DNA of 64,000 nucleotides, from positions 12,686,551 to 12,750,550 of the forward strand of contig NC_083570.1 of assembly GCF_027579695.1 (NCBI RefSeq), read 5' to 3'. This stretch comes from Neoarius graeffei. Lineage: Eukaryota > Chordata > Actinopteri > Siluriformes > Ariidae. Positions within the stretch are counted from its first letter, which is position 1, and every line of letters begins with the position of its first letter. Below, piece after piece: positions 32,390 through 43,035 of the stretch. Below the pieces are notes generated by a model that was not told the origin of the DNA, did no database searches, and worked only from the letters and a program-made list of their open reading frames with translations. The position numbers and the translations under genes are program-made.

Positions 32390-33227
32390 GTATATGCAGT
32401 GAAGATGGTGGCATCCCACTAGGGAAAGTCCCAAGCTTACTCTGCCATATCATGTATGATGCCTGTAACAAAACATTCGAGTGTCACCCGAGCAATTGCA
32501 CCCTGTTACATCTGGGGAGGATCTTCCACCAATTTGGCATGGGATACCTCCCAGACTGGTACTGGGTATGTGGAAGCCAGGCCTACTATTACCTCCCCAA
32601 TGACTGGACAGATGTGTGTGCGCCTTTACTCAACTACTAACACCTACAGCAGTTTGAGTGGGGACAACATCTAAACAGACCCAATGACACAGAACGTCAG
32701 TACAAGATGACAAGTTGCCCCCCACCTGAACATCAATTAGAGCCTAAGTGGGAAAAATTCCTACATGCAGCCTTCCCCAGTACGGTTTGACCCAGGTCTG
32801 GAACCAGCTAGAAGTAACCCATTATCGCCTTGCCATGTTCATAAATGAGACAGTGCTAGCCCTAGAATGGGTGTGGGAAGAATTAACTGCAGTGCAACTT
32901 ATGACAACCCAGAACAGACTGGCCCTGGACATTCTCCTGGCCAAAGTGGGAGGTGTATGTGCAATGATAGATGAGTGCTGCACATATGTTCTGGCCAACA
33001 ATGGAGAGCATGGTAACCTCACTCAAGCCATTGGCTGAATGAGAGAGATAGCGTACCAGTTGCGTTTGGACAAGCATGCAGACTATAACTGGGGGTGGTT
33101 GTATGAATTTTTTGGGAAATGGACAACATACGTTTCTATGCTTGTTCCTGTTGTTCTGATATTATTGTTGATTTGTTTCTGTGCACCATGTTTGATGCAA
33201 TGTCTCACTGCTATGATAGATAAATAG
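32390..33227 (+). pseudogene. Endogenous retrovirus env remnant (SU end and TM)
   Basis: Three broken open segments follow retroviral envelope order. A surface-subunit C-terminal part lies at 32400-32640. A transmembrane-subunit ectodomain at 32748-33038 has a helical stretch followed by a CxxxxxCC motif (CAMIDECC). A membrane anchor at 33039-33227 is very hydrophobic, with a short Cys-containing tail. Stops at about 32638 and 33037 break the frame; no upstream env, pol or gag is adjacent because Rex3 occupies the 5' side. It is an old, non-functional copy. The assignment rests on motif layout. Confidence 0.7.
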
Positions 33228-33631
33228 AGTAATGCCAGCATATCTATGTGGTTACCAACTGGTTAAGGTAGACCCAGATGAGCTTACAGACTGGCCTTCC
33301 TCACCTCATGGGGACTATGATCCTCCATTCAGGGATGAGGATGACAAGGAGCTGAAGGAGATATTGTTGGACAATATTTAAGTTTAGCAGCACCATGCAT
33401 TGCTTTTCCTATCTAAAAAATGGCATGTTCTAGAGATGTCTATGTCTCATTAAAACCACAATATACTTAGTTTTCATTCTCCTATAAATTAAATGTCTAC
33501 CTAAAGCCTAAAGGGAAGGGTAGAGATACAGTAGATGTGGTTAGGAGAAGTCTTGTAGTTAGCTTGGTAGTTGACATGGTTAGCTTGGTATGCAGTATGT
33601 TATCAAAGAATCAATAAAAGGGGGGGGGAGT

Positions 33632-33724
33632 ACAATGGAAAATTTTAAGTGTTTAAGAAGACTTTGAATGTCTAAGTTTAAATGTTTAATTTCAACCATC
33701 TAAGCAGAACATTTTTTGTCCTTA

Positions 33725-33786
<62 letters not shown>

Positions 33787-34020
33787 ATGAGATTGTTTGC
33801 ATTAATTTAGTATCTGTTAGATAATGTTTGCATGCGCTCACCTAGCTTCAAGGTTTTCACATATTCAGGCTATAAAGAGGGCACAAAAGGGATGAGATGT
33901 GCTCTTCACTGAAGAAACATTATCTCTTTTCTCGTGAGAACCCTATCTTGCAAGATTGAATAAAACCTATTTTTTCTGTTGCTTTAGCTTCTTGGTTGCA
34001 GTGTGTTAAATTCTTTTTTT
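33632..34020 (+). repeat. Probable 3' LTR of the ERV
   Basis: A purine tract (AATAAAAGGGGGGGGGAG, to about 33630) immediately precedes it, as a polypurine tract would. Inside are a (TG)n tract (33727-33783), a TATA-like CTATAAAGAG near 33871 and a poly(A) signal AATAAAAC near 33959. The exact ends are uncertain. It follows the env remnant at the expected place. Confidence 0.55.
33727..33783. repeat. (TG)n microsatellite
   Basis: About 28 TG units inside the putative LTR. Confidence 0.95.
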
Positions 34021-34147
34021 CAATCACACTGTGTACATGTACGTGCGTGTGTGTATGTAAGAGTTCACATGGAGGGCAGACTTGTGCCTAAAGGGCACCA
34101 GTCATGTGCGGTCGCACCACGACCATCAACCCCCCACACTTCTGGTC

Positions 34148-34822
34148 TCACGCCGGCAGCCAGGAGAGGAAGTCGGCAGTGGCATTGCTCTGTCCAGGAA
34201 CATGGCTGATGGTAAAGCAGTAGGGCTGCATGGACAGGTACCAGCAGGTAATCCGGGCATTTGAGTCCCACATGCAGTCCATCCATTGCAGTGGCTGGTG
34301 ATCTGTCACCAGAAGGAACTCATGGCCCATAAGGTAGTACCTGAAGGCATCAAGGGCCCATTTCACTGCCAGGCACTCCTTTTCAACCATGGAGTATCGC
34401 ACCTCCCTTGGATACAGTTTGCGACTGATGTATGACACTGGATGCCCCTGGCCTGACTCACCTTGGAAAAGCACTGCTCCTTTGCTTGCATCAGAGGCAT
34501 CAGTCTGCAACACAAACTGTTCTTCAAAGTTAGGACAATACAGAACAGGGTCATTACATAATGCATTACGTATGTTTTGGAAGGCCTTCTTGGCCTCCTC
34601 AGACCACTGTACTTGGACAGGACAGTTCTTACGTGTCAGATCTGTAAGGCCTGCTGCCCTAAGAGAGAAATTGGGCACAAACCTCCTGTACCATCCAGCC
34701 ATCCCCAGAAATGATTGCACCTGGGTCTTAGTCCGGGGAAACGAATATCTCTGGATGGCTTCTAGCTTTTGTACTTGTGGCTTGATGACCTCTTGTAGCA
34801 AGTGTTCTAGGTGGGTGGAGCA
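34148..34822 (-). pseudogene. Older Ty3/Gypsy RT-RNase H fragment
   Basis: The minus strand carries the end of RT (HLEHLLQEV), then an internal deletion to IKPQVQKLEAIQRY, SFLGMAGWYRRFVPNFS, and RNase H with FVLQTDASDASKGAVLFQ, YSMVEKECLAVKWALDAF and VTDHQPLQWM. It ends near SWLPA. The upstream side is cut at about 34822 by the LTR of the next Gypsy element, so this copy is the older of the two. Confidence 0.85.
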
Positions 34823-35043
34823 CAGAAGCACGGCAGGCCAGTACTGAGTTCTCAATAACTCTTTTATTATCAGCTTTTCAGCTTCTACACGTTTACTTAT
34901 ATATACATACACACATGCCACACACACGTGTTCTGGTCAGGAGAGAGCCTGCTCTGCTCTCACTGTCCTCCTTAAATAGGGCGCGGTCACTGGGGAAGAC
35001 ACACAAACACATTAATCAACCTCAGGTGCAGTGATTCTGCCAC

Positions 35044-35478
35044 TTACCTTCCCTGACTCCGCCCTCCGGTCACAGACCGACACTTGACCACGCCCCCACT
35101 GCCACATACCCCCACTGTCCGACTCAGGCCGGGCAGCCATCCGGCCTGCAGCCGACTCCCCCCCCGACGGGAGAGGAAGTCCGCCACAACCATCTGAGCC
35201 CCCGGCCTGTGGACCACCTTGAAGTTAAAGGGTTGGAGTGCCAGATACCAACGGGTGATCCGCGCATTGGCATCCTTCATGCGGTGGAGCCACTGGAGGT
35301 TCGTGTGGTCCGAACAGAGGGTGAAAGGGCGTCCAAGCAGGTAGTAACAGAGGGCGAGGACTGCCCACTTGATGGCCAGGCACTCCTTCTCTATGGTGCT
35401 GTAGTGCCCCTCACGCACTGACAGCTTACGACTTATGTACAGCACTGGGCGATCCTCCCCGTCCACCTCCTGGGACAA
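35044..35478 (-). pseudogene. Gypsy RNase H C-terminal region
   Basis: Contains VLYISRKLSVREGHYSTIEK, ECLAIKWAVLALCYYLLGRP, CSDHTNLQWLHRMKDANARI and MVVADFLSRRGG, then a Gly/Arg-rich tail to a stop. It degrades the RNA strand during reverse transcription. The start of RNase H, with its first catalytic Asp, is lost at the junction with integrase near 35500. Confidence 0.88.
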
Positions 35479-36389
35479 AACACTGAAACCTCTCGCACTG
35501 AAAACAACAAGGGTTCAAGCCACTTATCCCAATTACGTGCATCCTCACTTACGAATTTTTTAATTATATTTTTGAGGGTGCGATTGAACCATTCAACTAA
35601 ACCGTCCATTTGTGGGTGATAAACGCTGGTGCAGATCGGCTTAATACCCAACAACCTATACAGTTTCTTTAGTGTACGTGACATAAACGCGGTGCCTTGG
35701 TCAGTCAGAATCTCTTTCGGGACTCCAACTCGGGAGATAACGCGGAAGAGTGCCTCCGCAAGACTGCGTGCTGAGATATTGTGAAGAGGCACTGCTTCCG
35801 GGTATCACGTTGCATAGTCCACCAGAACTAATATAAAGCGGTACCCTCGTGCTGACCGATCCAATGGCCCGACGAGATCCATCCCAATTCTTTCGAACGG
35901 GGTCTCGATTAATGGGAGAGGCCGCAAAGGCGCTTTTGGAATGGCCGCTGGATTTACTAACTGGCATTCGTGGCACGCCATACACCACCTATGGACATCG
36001 CTGCGAATCCCTGGCCAATAGAACCGGGCCATTATTCGGGCTAGTGTTTTATCCTGCCCTAAGTGTCCAGCCATGGGATTAAAGTGAGCCGCCTGGAATA
36101 CCAATTCCTGGCGGCTTTTTGGAATCAAGAGCTGCGTGATTTGTTCTTTAGTTTGAGTGTTCTGTGTCACTCGGTATAATCTATCCTTCATAATCACGAA
36201 GTAGGGGAAGGACGGGGTGGTGTTTGGCTGGAGCATTTGACCATTGATTACTCTCACTTGGTCAAATGCATGCCACAGAGTCTTGTCTCGTGACTGCTCT
36301 AATAGAAAATCCGCGAGGGATTCCCCAAGAGAGACAGGAGGAGCCGGCGGGTCACCCCGAGGCCTCTGCTGCTTGTTCAAATAGCGCAA
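35433..36389 (-). pseudogene. Gypsy integrase, truncated at both ends
   Basis: H2C2 zinc finger (HFNPMAGHLGQDKTLARIMA, then CMACHECQLV). Catalytic core with first Asp in IGMDLVGPLD, second in ILTDQGTAFMS and Glu in DGLVEWFNRTLK. The core frame is shifted or stopped near 35800 (one change around the DYAT block). The C-terminal part after LLFSVREV is missing. Confidence 0.88.
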
Positions 36390-36639
36390 GGAAGGCCTCG
36401 GGGTCGTCGTGCGGGCCCATCTTTGTTAGGGTGAGGTGGAGTGGGCCCGCAGCGGTGGAGATGGTGGACCCCGCTGATGCGAGGAGGTGCCGGAACGCCT
36501 GTTGATCTTCCTGTTGCACCAGCACCAGGGCCTCGAACCGTTGTTCTTGCTCCTTTTGGAGGGCGAGCAGCGCCTGGTGCTGGCTCTGTTGGGCCATGGT
36601 GAGGGCGTGGATCAGGTCTGCGAAGGGGGAGGACTCCAT
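36352..36639 (-). pseudogene. Gypsy gag N-terminal fragment
   Basis: Starts MESSPFADLIHALTMAQQSQ 26 bp inside the primer-binding site, followed by a Gln-rich coiled-coil stretch and MGPHDDPEAFLALFEQAAEA, a gag capsid-start motif of fish Gypsy elements. It then runs into integrase sequence, so most of gag and all of protease are deleted. Confidence 0.8.
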
Positions 36640-36905
36640 GGGGCTGTTCTCCTCTGTGCTCGGCTCCCGGGTTTCGGCACCACTGTAGAGGTCAGAGCAG
36701 GTAGGTGGAGCACGGCAGGCCAGAACTGAGTTCCAAAAACTTTTATTTGCACTTTACAGTCGCAAACATACACTCTCCCACCCACACACATCTACACACA
36801 CATCAGTCATCTGGTTCGGGAGAGCTCGCTTCCTCTGCTCTCTCTCTCCTTATATAGGGCGTGGTTGCTGGGAAGACACACAAACAGGTTAATTCACTTC
36901 AGGTC

Positions 36906-36983
36906 AGGCACGTGCACACATAGGGCTTTAGGGGTGCTTGAGCCCCTGCCCTTTTTGCCTCGAATTAAATGTTGCCCTTTTAA

Positions 36984-37019
<36 letters not shown>

Positions 37020-38613
37020 CCGAATAATAAATAACACAGTCCTGTTAGAAGTTTAAAACAACGGCGGTACAAAAACTCCATGGCAATCTACCAATGTTCT
37101 TGTAATCCGGGGTGGTTGTGTGCATTGAGCTGCCGCTTCTCTGTCCATTGCTGCTCCGCTCGAGTGCGGCCAGAGAGAGGGGGCGCGCGGACAGAGAGAG
37201 AGGGGGCGCGCGGACAGAGAGAGGGGGCGCGCCGCGTGGACAGAGAGAGGGGGCGCGCCGCGCGGACAGAGAGAGGGCACGCGCGGACGGGAGTGAGAGG
37301 GAAGAAGCCGCTGCACTGCCACAATGATAACAGAGGAGACGTGACAGTGAGGCAGCTTGAACATGTGAGTTATGGTCTAACAGTTAGCCCTTTCAAACTG
37401 TATGGACATGACATTTGGGCATTTGTAGGGCTACTGACATTTGTGCGAGTAATTTAAGTCTCTGTAGTTTAATAATCTGCTTGTTAACTGACGTGACCTG
37501 ACCTGTTACTGTTCACAATCGATTGCCTCGGCCGCGCTTCGGTGTACATGAAAGTATCATATATCGTCGGGAAGCTTACATTCTCCTCTTGTATATATAA
37601 CTAGTAGACAGAAAAGGCAGAGAAAGGTTCCTGCAAAGTATACACACAGTTCTACTGCAGTCACAGAGAGCCACTCTTTCAAATCAGTGGAAGAGTACTA
37701 CAGAGTGAAGATGTACTATCCATTCCTTGCTTGATGTTCTTTCTCAGGAACTACATAGGAGATTTAAGGGAGATGGGAAGACACAGTCCTTCAAAGTACT
37801 CAGTGCACTCCACAGTTTGACAAAGGCAAGTAACTGGGTAGGTAAAGACGCCATGGGTCCTGACTCTACTGAAGCTATTCACACACTGTATGAATTCTAT
37901 GGAGGAGAAGAAGAGAAGCTGAAGACAGAGCTCAGAGTTTTCCATGCTTCTTTCCCAGACACTCTCACACTGAAGGGGATCTTAAGAACGCTAAGAGACA
38001 ACAGTGGACATGACATCTTCCCAGCACTGGAGGAAATGATGAGAATATATACCACAATTCCAGTGTCCACTGCAACAGTGGAGAGGTCTTTCTCCAAGCT
38101 AAAGCTTGTGAAAAATGTACTCAGAAGCCTATGCAAAGAAGAGAGGCTCTCTGATCTCCTTCTCCTCTCGATTGAAAAAGACATACCCATAAATCACAAT
38201 GAGGTCATTAATATCTACAGGGACATGGCACCCCAGAAGGTTACTGCTTTAAGGCCCCTGGAATGTTAGGCTTCTACCTTATGAGAGGAAGGACTGATGT
38301 TTACCATTTTGTCCATTAGGCTATTTACTTATTTGTTCAAAGTTCAGGTTTCACTGTTCAATGTTAAATCTTTAACAATAAAAAAGCCTAATAATGCACC
38401 AGTGTTTTGTTGCTTTGCATGTCTTCCAAGCCTATGATAATGTGAGTGACAATTTTGCTGACACAAAAGAAATGGCAATTGCATATCACTTTCACCAACA
38501 CAGGACACATAGCTAAGTACTTACCTTCCTATTAGTATGTTAATTTTAATTCTACATTTCCATATTTTGGAAAGGACCGGGAAAAAAAATCATGCACTTG
38601 CTGCCCTTTTTCT
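36906..38613 (+). mobile_element. hAT element fragment inserted at the Gypsy LTR
   Basis: The left end near 36906 (GGCACGTGCACACATAGGGC) is a hAT-type terminus I recognise from fish repeats. It includes an (AAT)n tract (36984-37019), a GC-rich GGGGGCGCGCGGACAGAGAG tandem stretch (37180-37275) and a transposase fragment. The right end near 38613 does not mirror the left, so that terminus is lost. Confidence 0.6.
37727..38269 (+). pseudogene. hAT transposase C-terminal region
   Basis: An open frame of 180 residues ends with IYTTIPVSTATVERSFSKLK, LVKNVLRSLCKEERLSDLLL and LSIEKDI, the hAT dimerisation domain. It is the same motif class as the fragment at 121-523 but a different subfamily. The BED finger and most catalytic regions are missing. 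Confidence 0.85.
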
Positions 38614-38615
38614 GA

Positions 38616-38697
38616 CTTTGATTCTGCCACTTACCTTCCCTGACTCCGCCCTCCGGTCACAGACCGACGCTTGACCACGCCCCCACTGCCACATATA
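38616..38697 (-). repeat. Gypsy 3' internal scrap
   Basis: GATTCTGCCACTTACCTTCC to ACTGCCACATA is nearly identical to 35033-35107, the sequence between RNase H and the 3' LTR of the Gmr1-like element. Its position beyond the hAT, next to the 5' LTR, suggests two Gypsy units once stood in tandem sharing an LTR. Confidence 0.75.
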
Positions 38698-38714
38698 GGT
38701 TGTGGGATTTATCG

Positions 38715-38889
38715 GGAAACTAAAGCTGAGGCACAAGAGCGAACCAGTCAGTGACCTGCATGTGAGCAAACCAGACAAAGTTACGCATTATAACAAAAGA
38801 AACATTTATTTCTATTGATTCACTTTGACAACACTGTCATAAAAACATGTCCCACTTTGTGCTCCCCTCATGGACAGATGTCCGCGCAT
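38715..38889. other. Displaced 3' flank of TRIM gene A, part 1
   Basis: Matches 49115-49270 downstream of gene B (AAGCTGAGGCACRAGAGCGA onward). It resumes a flank last seen near 19063. Confidence 0.8.
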
Positions 38890-39776
38890 ATAGAGTGCTT
38901 CGAGGTCAGCGCGAACCCAGCGGCGGCCATATTGGAAGTCAAAGGTCGCTGGGTCAGTGCATTGTTGTTGTTCAGCAAAGCAAAAAGGGGTGACAATGCC
39001 GAATACGTGTGTCATTGTTGGCTGTAGTAGCCGGGGGGAAAAGGGTGGCAAAAGCTTCCACAGACTCCCTAAAGTCGTGACTAACCAGGGAATTGCAGCA
39101 CAGGAGAAAAGCGAGCGGAGGAGACGACAGTGGCTGGCTGCCATCAACCGATCAAATTTAGGACAACTTGACTGTATCCGGATTTGTTCTGATCACTTTG
39201 TGACAGGTAGGTTAAATTGTCTTGAATTTCATAGTTACTAAAATAAATGTGATACAAACTATTATCTTTTCTATGTACTTTCAGCAATGATTAATGGATA
39301 TATTTGTCACATTAGGTAGCTTATGTCTACTGCAGTGCATTGTTGCATCAAATGGCATTTAAGATCTAGGCCTAGTAATGTTTATGTACACATGCTTTAG
39401 TTCACAAAATGGACTTGGGTGAAACACTAGATAGTTCACAAGATCGATGTACTGTATGTCACATGCGGCAACAAGCTGGGGTCAGCTTTCCATTCCTTCT
39501 CACTAACAGTGTATGGATCTACATTCCCAATGAAACGTACCTTCTCAGCATAACGCTCCCGTGCCTGCTTATCCAAACTTTCACAGTAGTGCTCCATCAC
39601 TTCAGATGTCTAAATTCTTAAAAAATCCAAGCTTCTAAGCCCTCTAACGCGGAAACGAATCGGTGAATGTGTACTCTATGATGTGTACTCTATGAGCGCT
39701 CTGGAGCGAGTGACTTCCAAGATGGCCGCGCAGACCGCAGTGTTACTATTTTTAGCATCATCTCGGAGCACTCTAT
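38890..39776 (+). mobile_element. THAP-encoding DNA transposon fragment
   Basis: ATAGAGTGCTTCGAG at the left is matched in reverse at the right (ATAGAGTGCTCCGAG on minus), with a shared inner block CGGCCATMTTGGAAGTCA. The gene B flank (about 49268-49290) reads through without this insert. It encodes a THAP exon at 38996-39206. P-element-like is possible; no catalytic region or clear target duplication was found. Confidence 0.65.
38996..39206 (+). pseudogene. THAP zinc-finger exon
   Basis: MPNTCVIVGCSSRGEKGGKS, FHRLPK, RRRQWLAAINRSN and IRICSDHFVTG give the C2CH THAP signature (two Cys, a Trp, Cys and HF). A GT donor follows at 39207. THAP fingers bind DNA in P-element-type transposases and their domesticated relatives (THAP proteins). 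With no further exon seen before the element ends, I treat it as a transposon relic. Confidence 0.75.
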
Positions 39777-39885
39777 TGTTTATAAGCTGAAGCCAGTTGA
39801 ACTGTAAAACCAGCAGAAGCCAAAGAAACATGTTGACTGGCAAGGTGGAGGAATATTACAGGATTTTACACAAATATGATGTACA

Positions 39886-40174
39886 GTTTTATTTATGGTG
39901 ACATCAGAGATGAACACTAGTGTATTTGTTTGGGGGGGCTAAAGCTGAAGCCCCACCAAAATATGCCTAGAGATGTCCATGGTGCATCCACTTCCCATAA
40001 TATGTGTTCAATACAATTTTAGTTCTTTGTAATGTGGTAATAATAATTTAATGCTTTTAAAAATGCCAATAAGTCCTAAAAATGTGCATGTGTAGTTCAG
40101 ACAATTGCTAATAATAATCTTACCAGGAAGCACTGTCTTTATTAATGCTCTTTCAATGTAACTGTTTTAGTACA

Positions 40175-40230
<56 letters not shown>

Positions 40231-41228
40231 GGTCTGGGTTCGAGCCCCATGGCCGGCAAGGCCCTTTCTGTGCGGAGTTTGCATGTTCTCCCTGTGTCCG
40301 TGTGGGTTTCCTCCGGGTGCTCCGGTTTCCCCCACAGTCCAAAGACATGCAGGTTAGGTTAACTGGTGACTCTATGACCGTAGGTGTGAATGTGAGTGTG
40401 AATGGTTGTCTGCGTCTATGTGTCAGCCCTGTGATGACCTGGCGACTTGTCCAGGGTGTACCCCGCCTTTCGCCCGTAGTCAGCTGGGATAGGCTCCAGC
40501 TTGCCTGCGACCCTGTAGAACAGGATAAAGCAGCTAGAAATAATGAGATGAGATGAGTTTTATTTATGGTGACATCAGAGATGAACACTAGTGTATTTGT
40601 TTGGGGGGGCTAAAGCTGAAGCCCCACCAAAATATGCCTAGAGATGTCCATGGTGCATCCACTTCCCATAATATGTGTTCAATACAATTTTAGTTCTTTG
40701 TAATGTGGTAATAATAATTTAATGCTTTTAAAAACGCCAATAAGTCCTAAAAATGTGCATGTGTAGTTCAGACAATTGCTAATAATAATCTTACCAGGAA
40801 GCACTGTCTTTATTAATGCTCTTTCAATGTAACTGTTTTAGTACAAATAATAGTAATAATAATAATATTATTATTATTAAGGTCCGGGTTCAAGCCCCAT
40901 GGCCGGCAAGGCCCTTTCTGTGCGGAGTTTGCATGTTCTCCCTGTGTCCGTGTAGGTTTCCTCCGGGTGCTCCGGTTTCCCCCACAGTCCAAAGACATGC
41001 AGGTTAGGTTAACTGGTGACTCTAAATTGACCGTAGGTGTGAATGTGAGTGTGAATGGTTGTCTGCGTCTATGTGTCAGCCCTGTGATGACCTGGCGACT
41101 TGTCCAGGGTGTACCCCACCTTTCGCCTGTAGTCAGCTGGGATAGGCTCCAGCTTGCCTGCGACCCTGTAGAACAGGATAAAGCGGCTAGAGATAATGAG
41201 ATGAGATGAGATGAGATGAGATGAGATG
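39886..41228. repeat. 671-bp tandem duplication including a SINE
   Basis: Unit 1, 39886-40556; unit 2, 40557-41228. Each holds GTTTTATTTATGGTGACATC, GCTAAAGCTGAAGCCCCACC, an AAT/ATT microsatellite and the same 5'-truncated SINE. The units are nearly identical, differing mainly in microsatellite length and a few bases. The gene B flank has one unit and no SINE. Confidence 0.9.
40231..40556 (+). mobile_element. 5'-truncated SINE (duplication unit 1)
   Basis: Begins at GGTCTGGGTTCGAGCCCC (box B) after an (ATT)n tract, lacking box A. The body carries a small deletion in the TGACTCTAAATTGACCG region. The tail ends in GATGAG. Confidence 0.9.
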
Positions 41229-41239
41229 AGATGAGATGA
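40881..41239 (+). mobile_element. 5'-truncated SINE (duplication unit 2)
   Basis: Same truncation point as the unit 1 copy (GGTCCGGGTTCAAGCCCC), showing one insertion followed by duplication. Its tail has more ATGAG units. Confidence 0.9.
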
Positions 41240-42129
41240 TGGATCTCTGGCCAAAGCTGCAGTTAAAGGCTTTGGCCACTAGGTGGGAGTGAAACGTCTA
41301 ATTCGCTCATCACATCATTCAAAAAGCATGATTATGTAGAATGGAATGAATGAATGCACACAGACCCAAATGAAATAATAAGCCTTTTAGATCTGTAATT
41401 CGGGTTTTAGTGGTGATTTGAAGGAAAGTGGGGCCCCAGGCAGGAAAATGCAACAGGTTCTCCTGACATTTTTTCCTTCTTTATAAAGGATCAATATCCT
41501 GGCAACTCCTGGATATATGTCTGAAAGTGATGGTGTTATATTCTGTGTGCTGGTTCTGGTGCTAGATCAGTTTTCAGAATGAAATAAATCACTGTTACGT
41601 CACATAGGCCAGAGGTTCTCAACTTTTTTTTTGCTTTACGGCCCACCTATTCATACTTGTAATGAGTTGGGGCTCATTAAAAAAGATCCCCAATTATTTT
41701 GGTTCATCTGTTCTATTGGAATCTAATAATCTATTGTAAAGTGTATTAATGGAATGCAATATCGCTCCCTGTTAAAGCTGGGAGCCCAGTAATTAAATAA
41801 ATGCAATAAAAACTATTTTTAAATTGTAGGTCTTGTATTTAAAACTGTACGGATGTGCCAGAAGCCAACATAAAACCATGCATGCAGGGCATTCTCAGTC
41901 AAAAGGGATTAATGATCCAAAAGTTGAGTCTGGTCAATTAACACAAGAACTTATTGCCATGTTTGTGTACAGCAAACAAGTAAGTTATTAAAACCAAGAA
42001 GTACACTCAAAAGAAGTGGATATGGAAATGACTCAGTGGGGGATAGATCCTTACATGCTAACATAGAAGGATTTTTCCTATGAAAGAAAAAGTTACTAGC
42101 TAAATTTGACATTAGTAGAATAAATTCAT

Positions 42130-42473
42130 CAATCCATTATGTGTACCCGCTCATCCTGTGCAGGGTCACAGGTAAGCTGGAGCCTATCCCAGCTGACTAT
42201 GGGCGAGAGGCTGGGTACACCCTGGACAAGTCGCCAGGTCATCGCAGGGCTGACACATAGCAACAAACAACCATTCACACTCACATTCACACCTACGGTC
42301 AATGTAGAGCCACCAATTAGCCTAACCTGCATGCCTTTGGACTGTGGGGGAAACCCACGCAGACATGGGGAGAACATGCAAACTCCACACAGAAAGGCCT
42401 CTGTTGGCCACTGGGCTCGAACCCAGAACCTTCTTGCTGTGAAAAGACAGTGCTAACCACGACACCACCATCC
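42130..42473 (-). mobile_element. SINE, older diverged subfamily
   Basis: Reverse-oriented copy with AGGGTCACAGGTAAGCTGG and GCCTAACCTGCATGCCTTTG; the degraded head (GGTGTCGTGGTTAGC on minus) is at the right. More diverged than the neighbouring plus-strand copy. Confidence 0.85.
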
Positions 42474-42659
42474 TATTGTAGCCATCACTAAATACAAAGA
42501 CAATAGTTTTGCACACTATTAATTAACTTCATGTGAAGATAATTAACAGATAATCAACAGATGGTAAGGCTTTTTTTAAGATTGTGTATATTTTTAGTCT
42601 TTTGAATTTGTAATTATTTGTATCTGTACAAATAGTAATTTATTTATTCAGTATGAGTT

Positions 42660-43035
42660 GGCGGCACGGTGGTGTAGTGGTTAGCGCTGTCGCCTCACAG
42701 CAAGAAGGTCCTGGGTTCGAGCCCCGGGGCCGGCGAGGGCCTTTCTGTGTGGAGTTTGCATGTTCTCCCCGTGTCCGCGTGGGTTTCCTCCGGGTGCTCC
42801 GGTTTCCCCCACAGTCCAAAGACATGCAGGTTAGGTTAACTGGTGACTCTAAATTGACCGTAGGTGTGAATGTGAGTGTGAATGGTTGTCTGTGTCTCTG
42901 TGTCAGCCCTGTGATGACCTGGCGACTTGTCCAGGGTGTACCCCGCCTTTCGCCCGTAGTCAGCTGGGATAGGCTCCAGCTTGCCTGCGACCCTGTAGAA
43001 GGATAAAGCGGCTAGAGATAATGAGATGAGAGATG
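42660..43035 (+). mobile_element. Full-length tRNA-derived SINE
   Basis: Complete head (GGCGGCACGGTGGTGTAGTG), box A, box B, body and GATGAG tail. The target duplication AGTATGAGTTG occurs at both ends. It sits inside the hAT at 41610, so it is younger than that element. Confidence 0.93.

Larger units (their letters stand above)
34823..36905 (-). mobile_element. Deleted Ty3/Gypsy element, IN before RNase H (Gmr1-like order)
   Basis: Reading 5' to 3' on the minus strand: LTR (36905-36686), primer-binding site (36682-36666, TGGTGCCGAAACCCGGG), gag start (36639-36360), integrase (36389-35500), RNase H (35480-35150) and LTR (about 35030-34823). The LTRs share TATATAGGGCG-like and GGCCTGCCGTGCT blocks but differ considerably. 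PR and RT are missing. Integrase ahead of RNase H is the order of Gmr1-like Gypsy elements, so two deletions explain the layout without rearrangement. Confidence 0.75.
39777..41609. other. Displaced 3' flank of TRIM gene A, part 2
   Basis: 39779-39985 and 41240-41400 match 49288-49450 and 49770-49900 beyond gene B. The middle is altered by a 671-bp tandem duplication with SINE copies. No gene. Confidence 0.75.

Noticed and set aside
31842-32402. 186-residue plus-strand open frame
   Set aside because: It is the shadow of the minus-strand Rex3 reverse-transcriptase fragment.
37080-37457. Arg/Gly-rich open frames on both strands
   Set aside because: They come from a GC-rich GGGGGCGCGCGGACAGAGAG tandem stretch inside the hAT; no domain.
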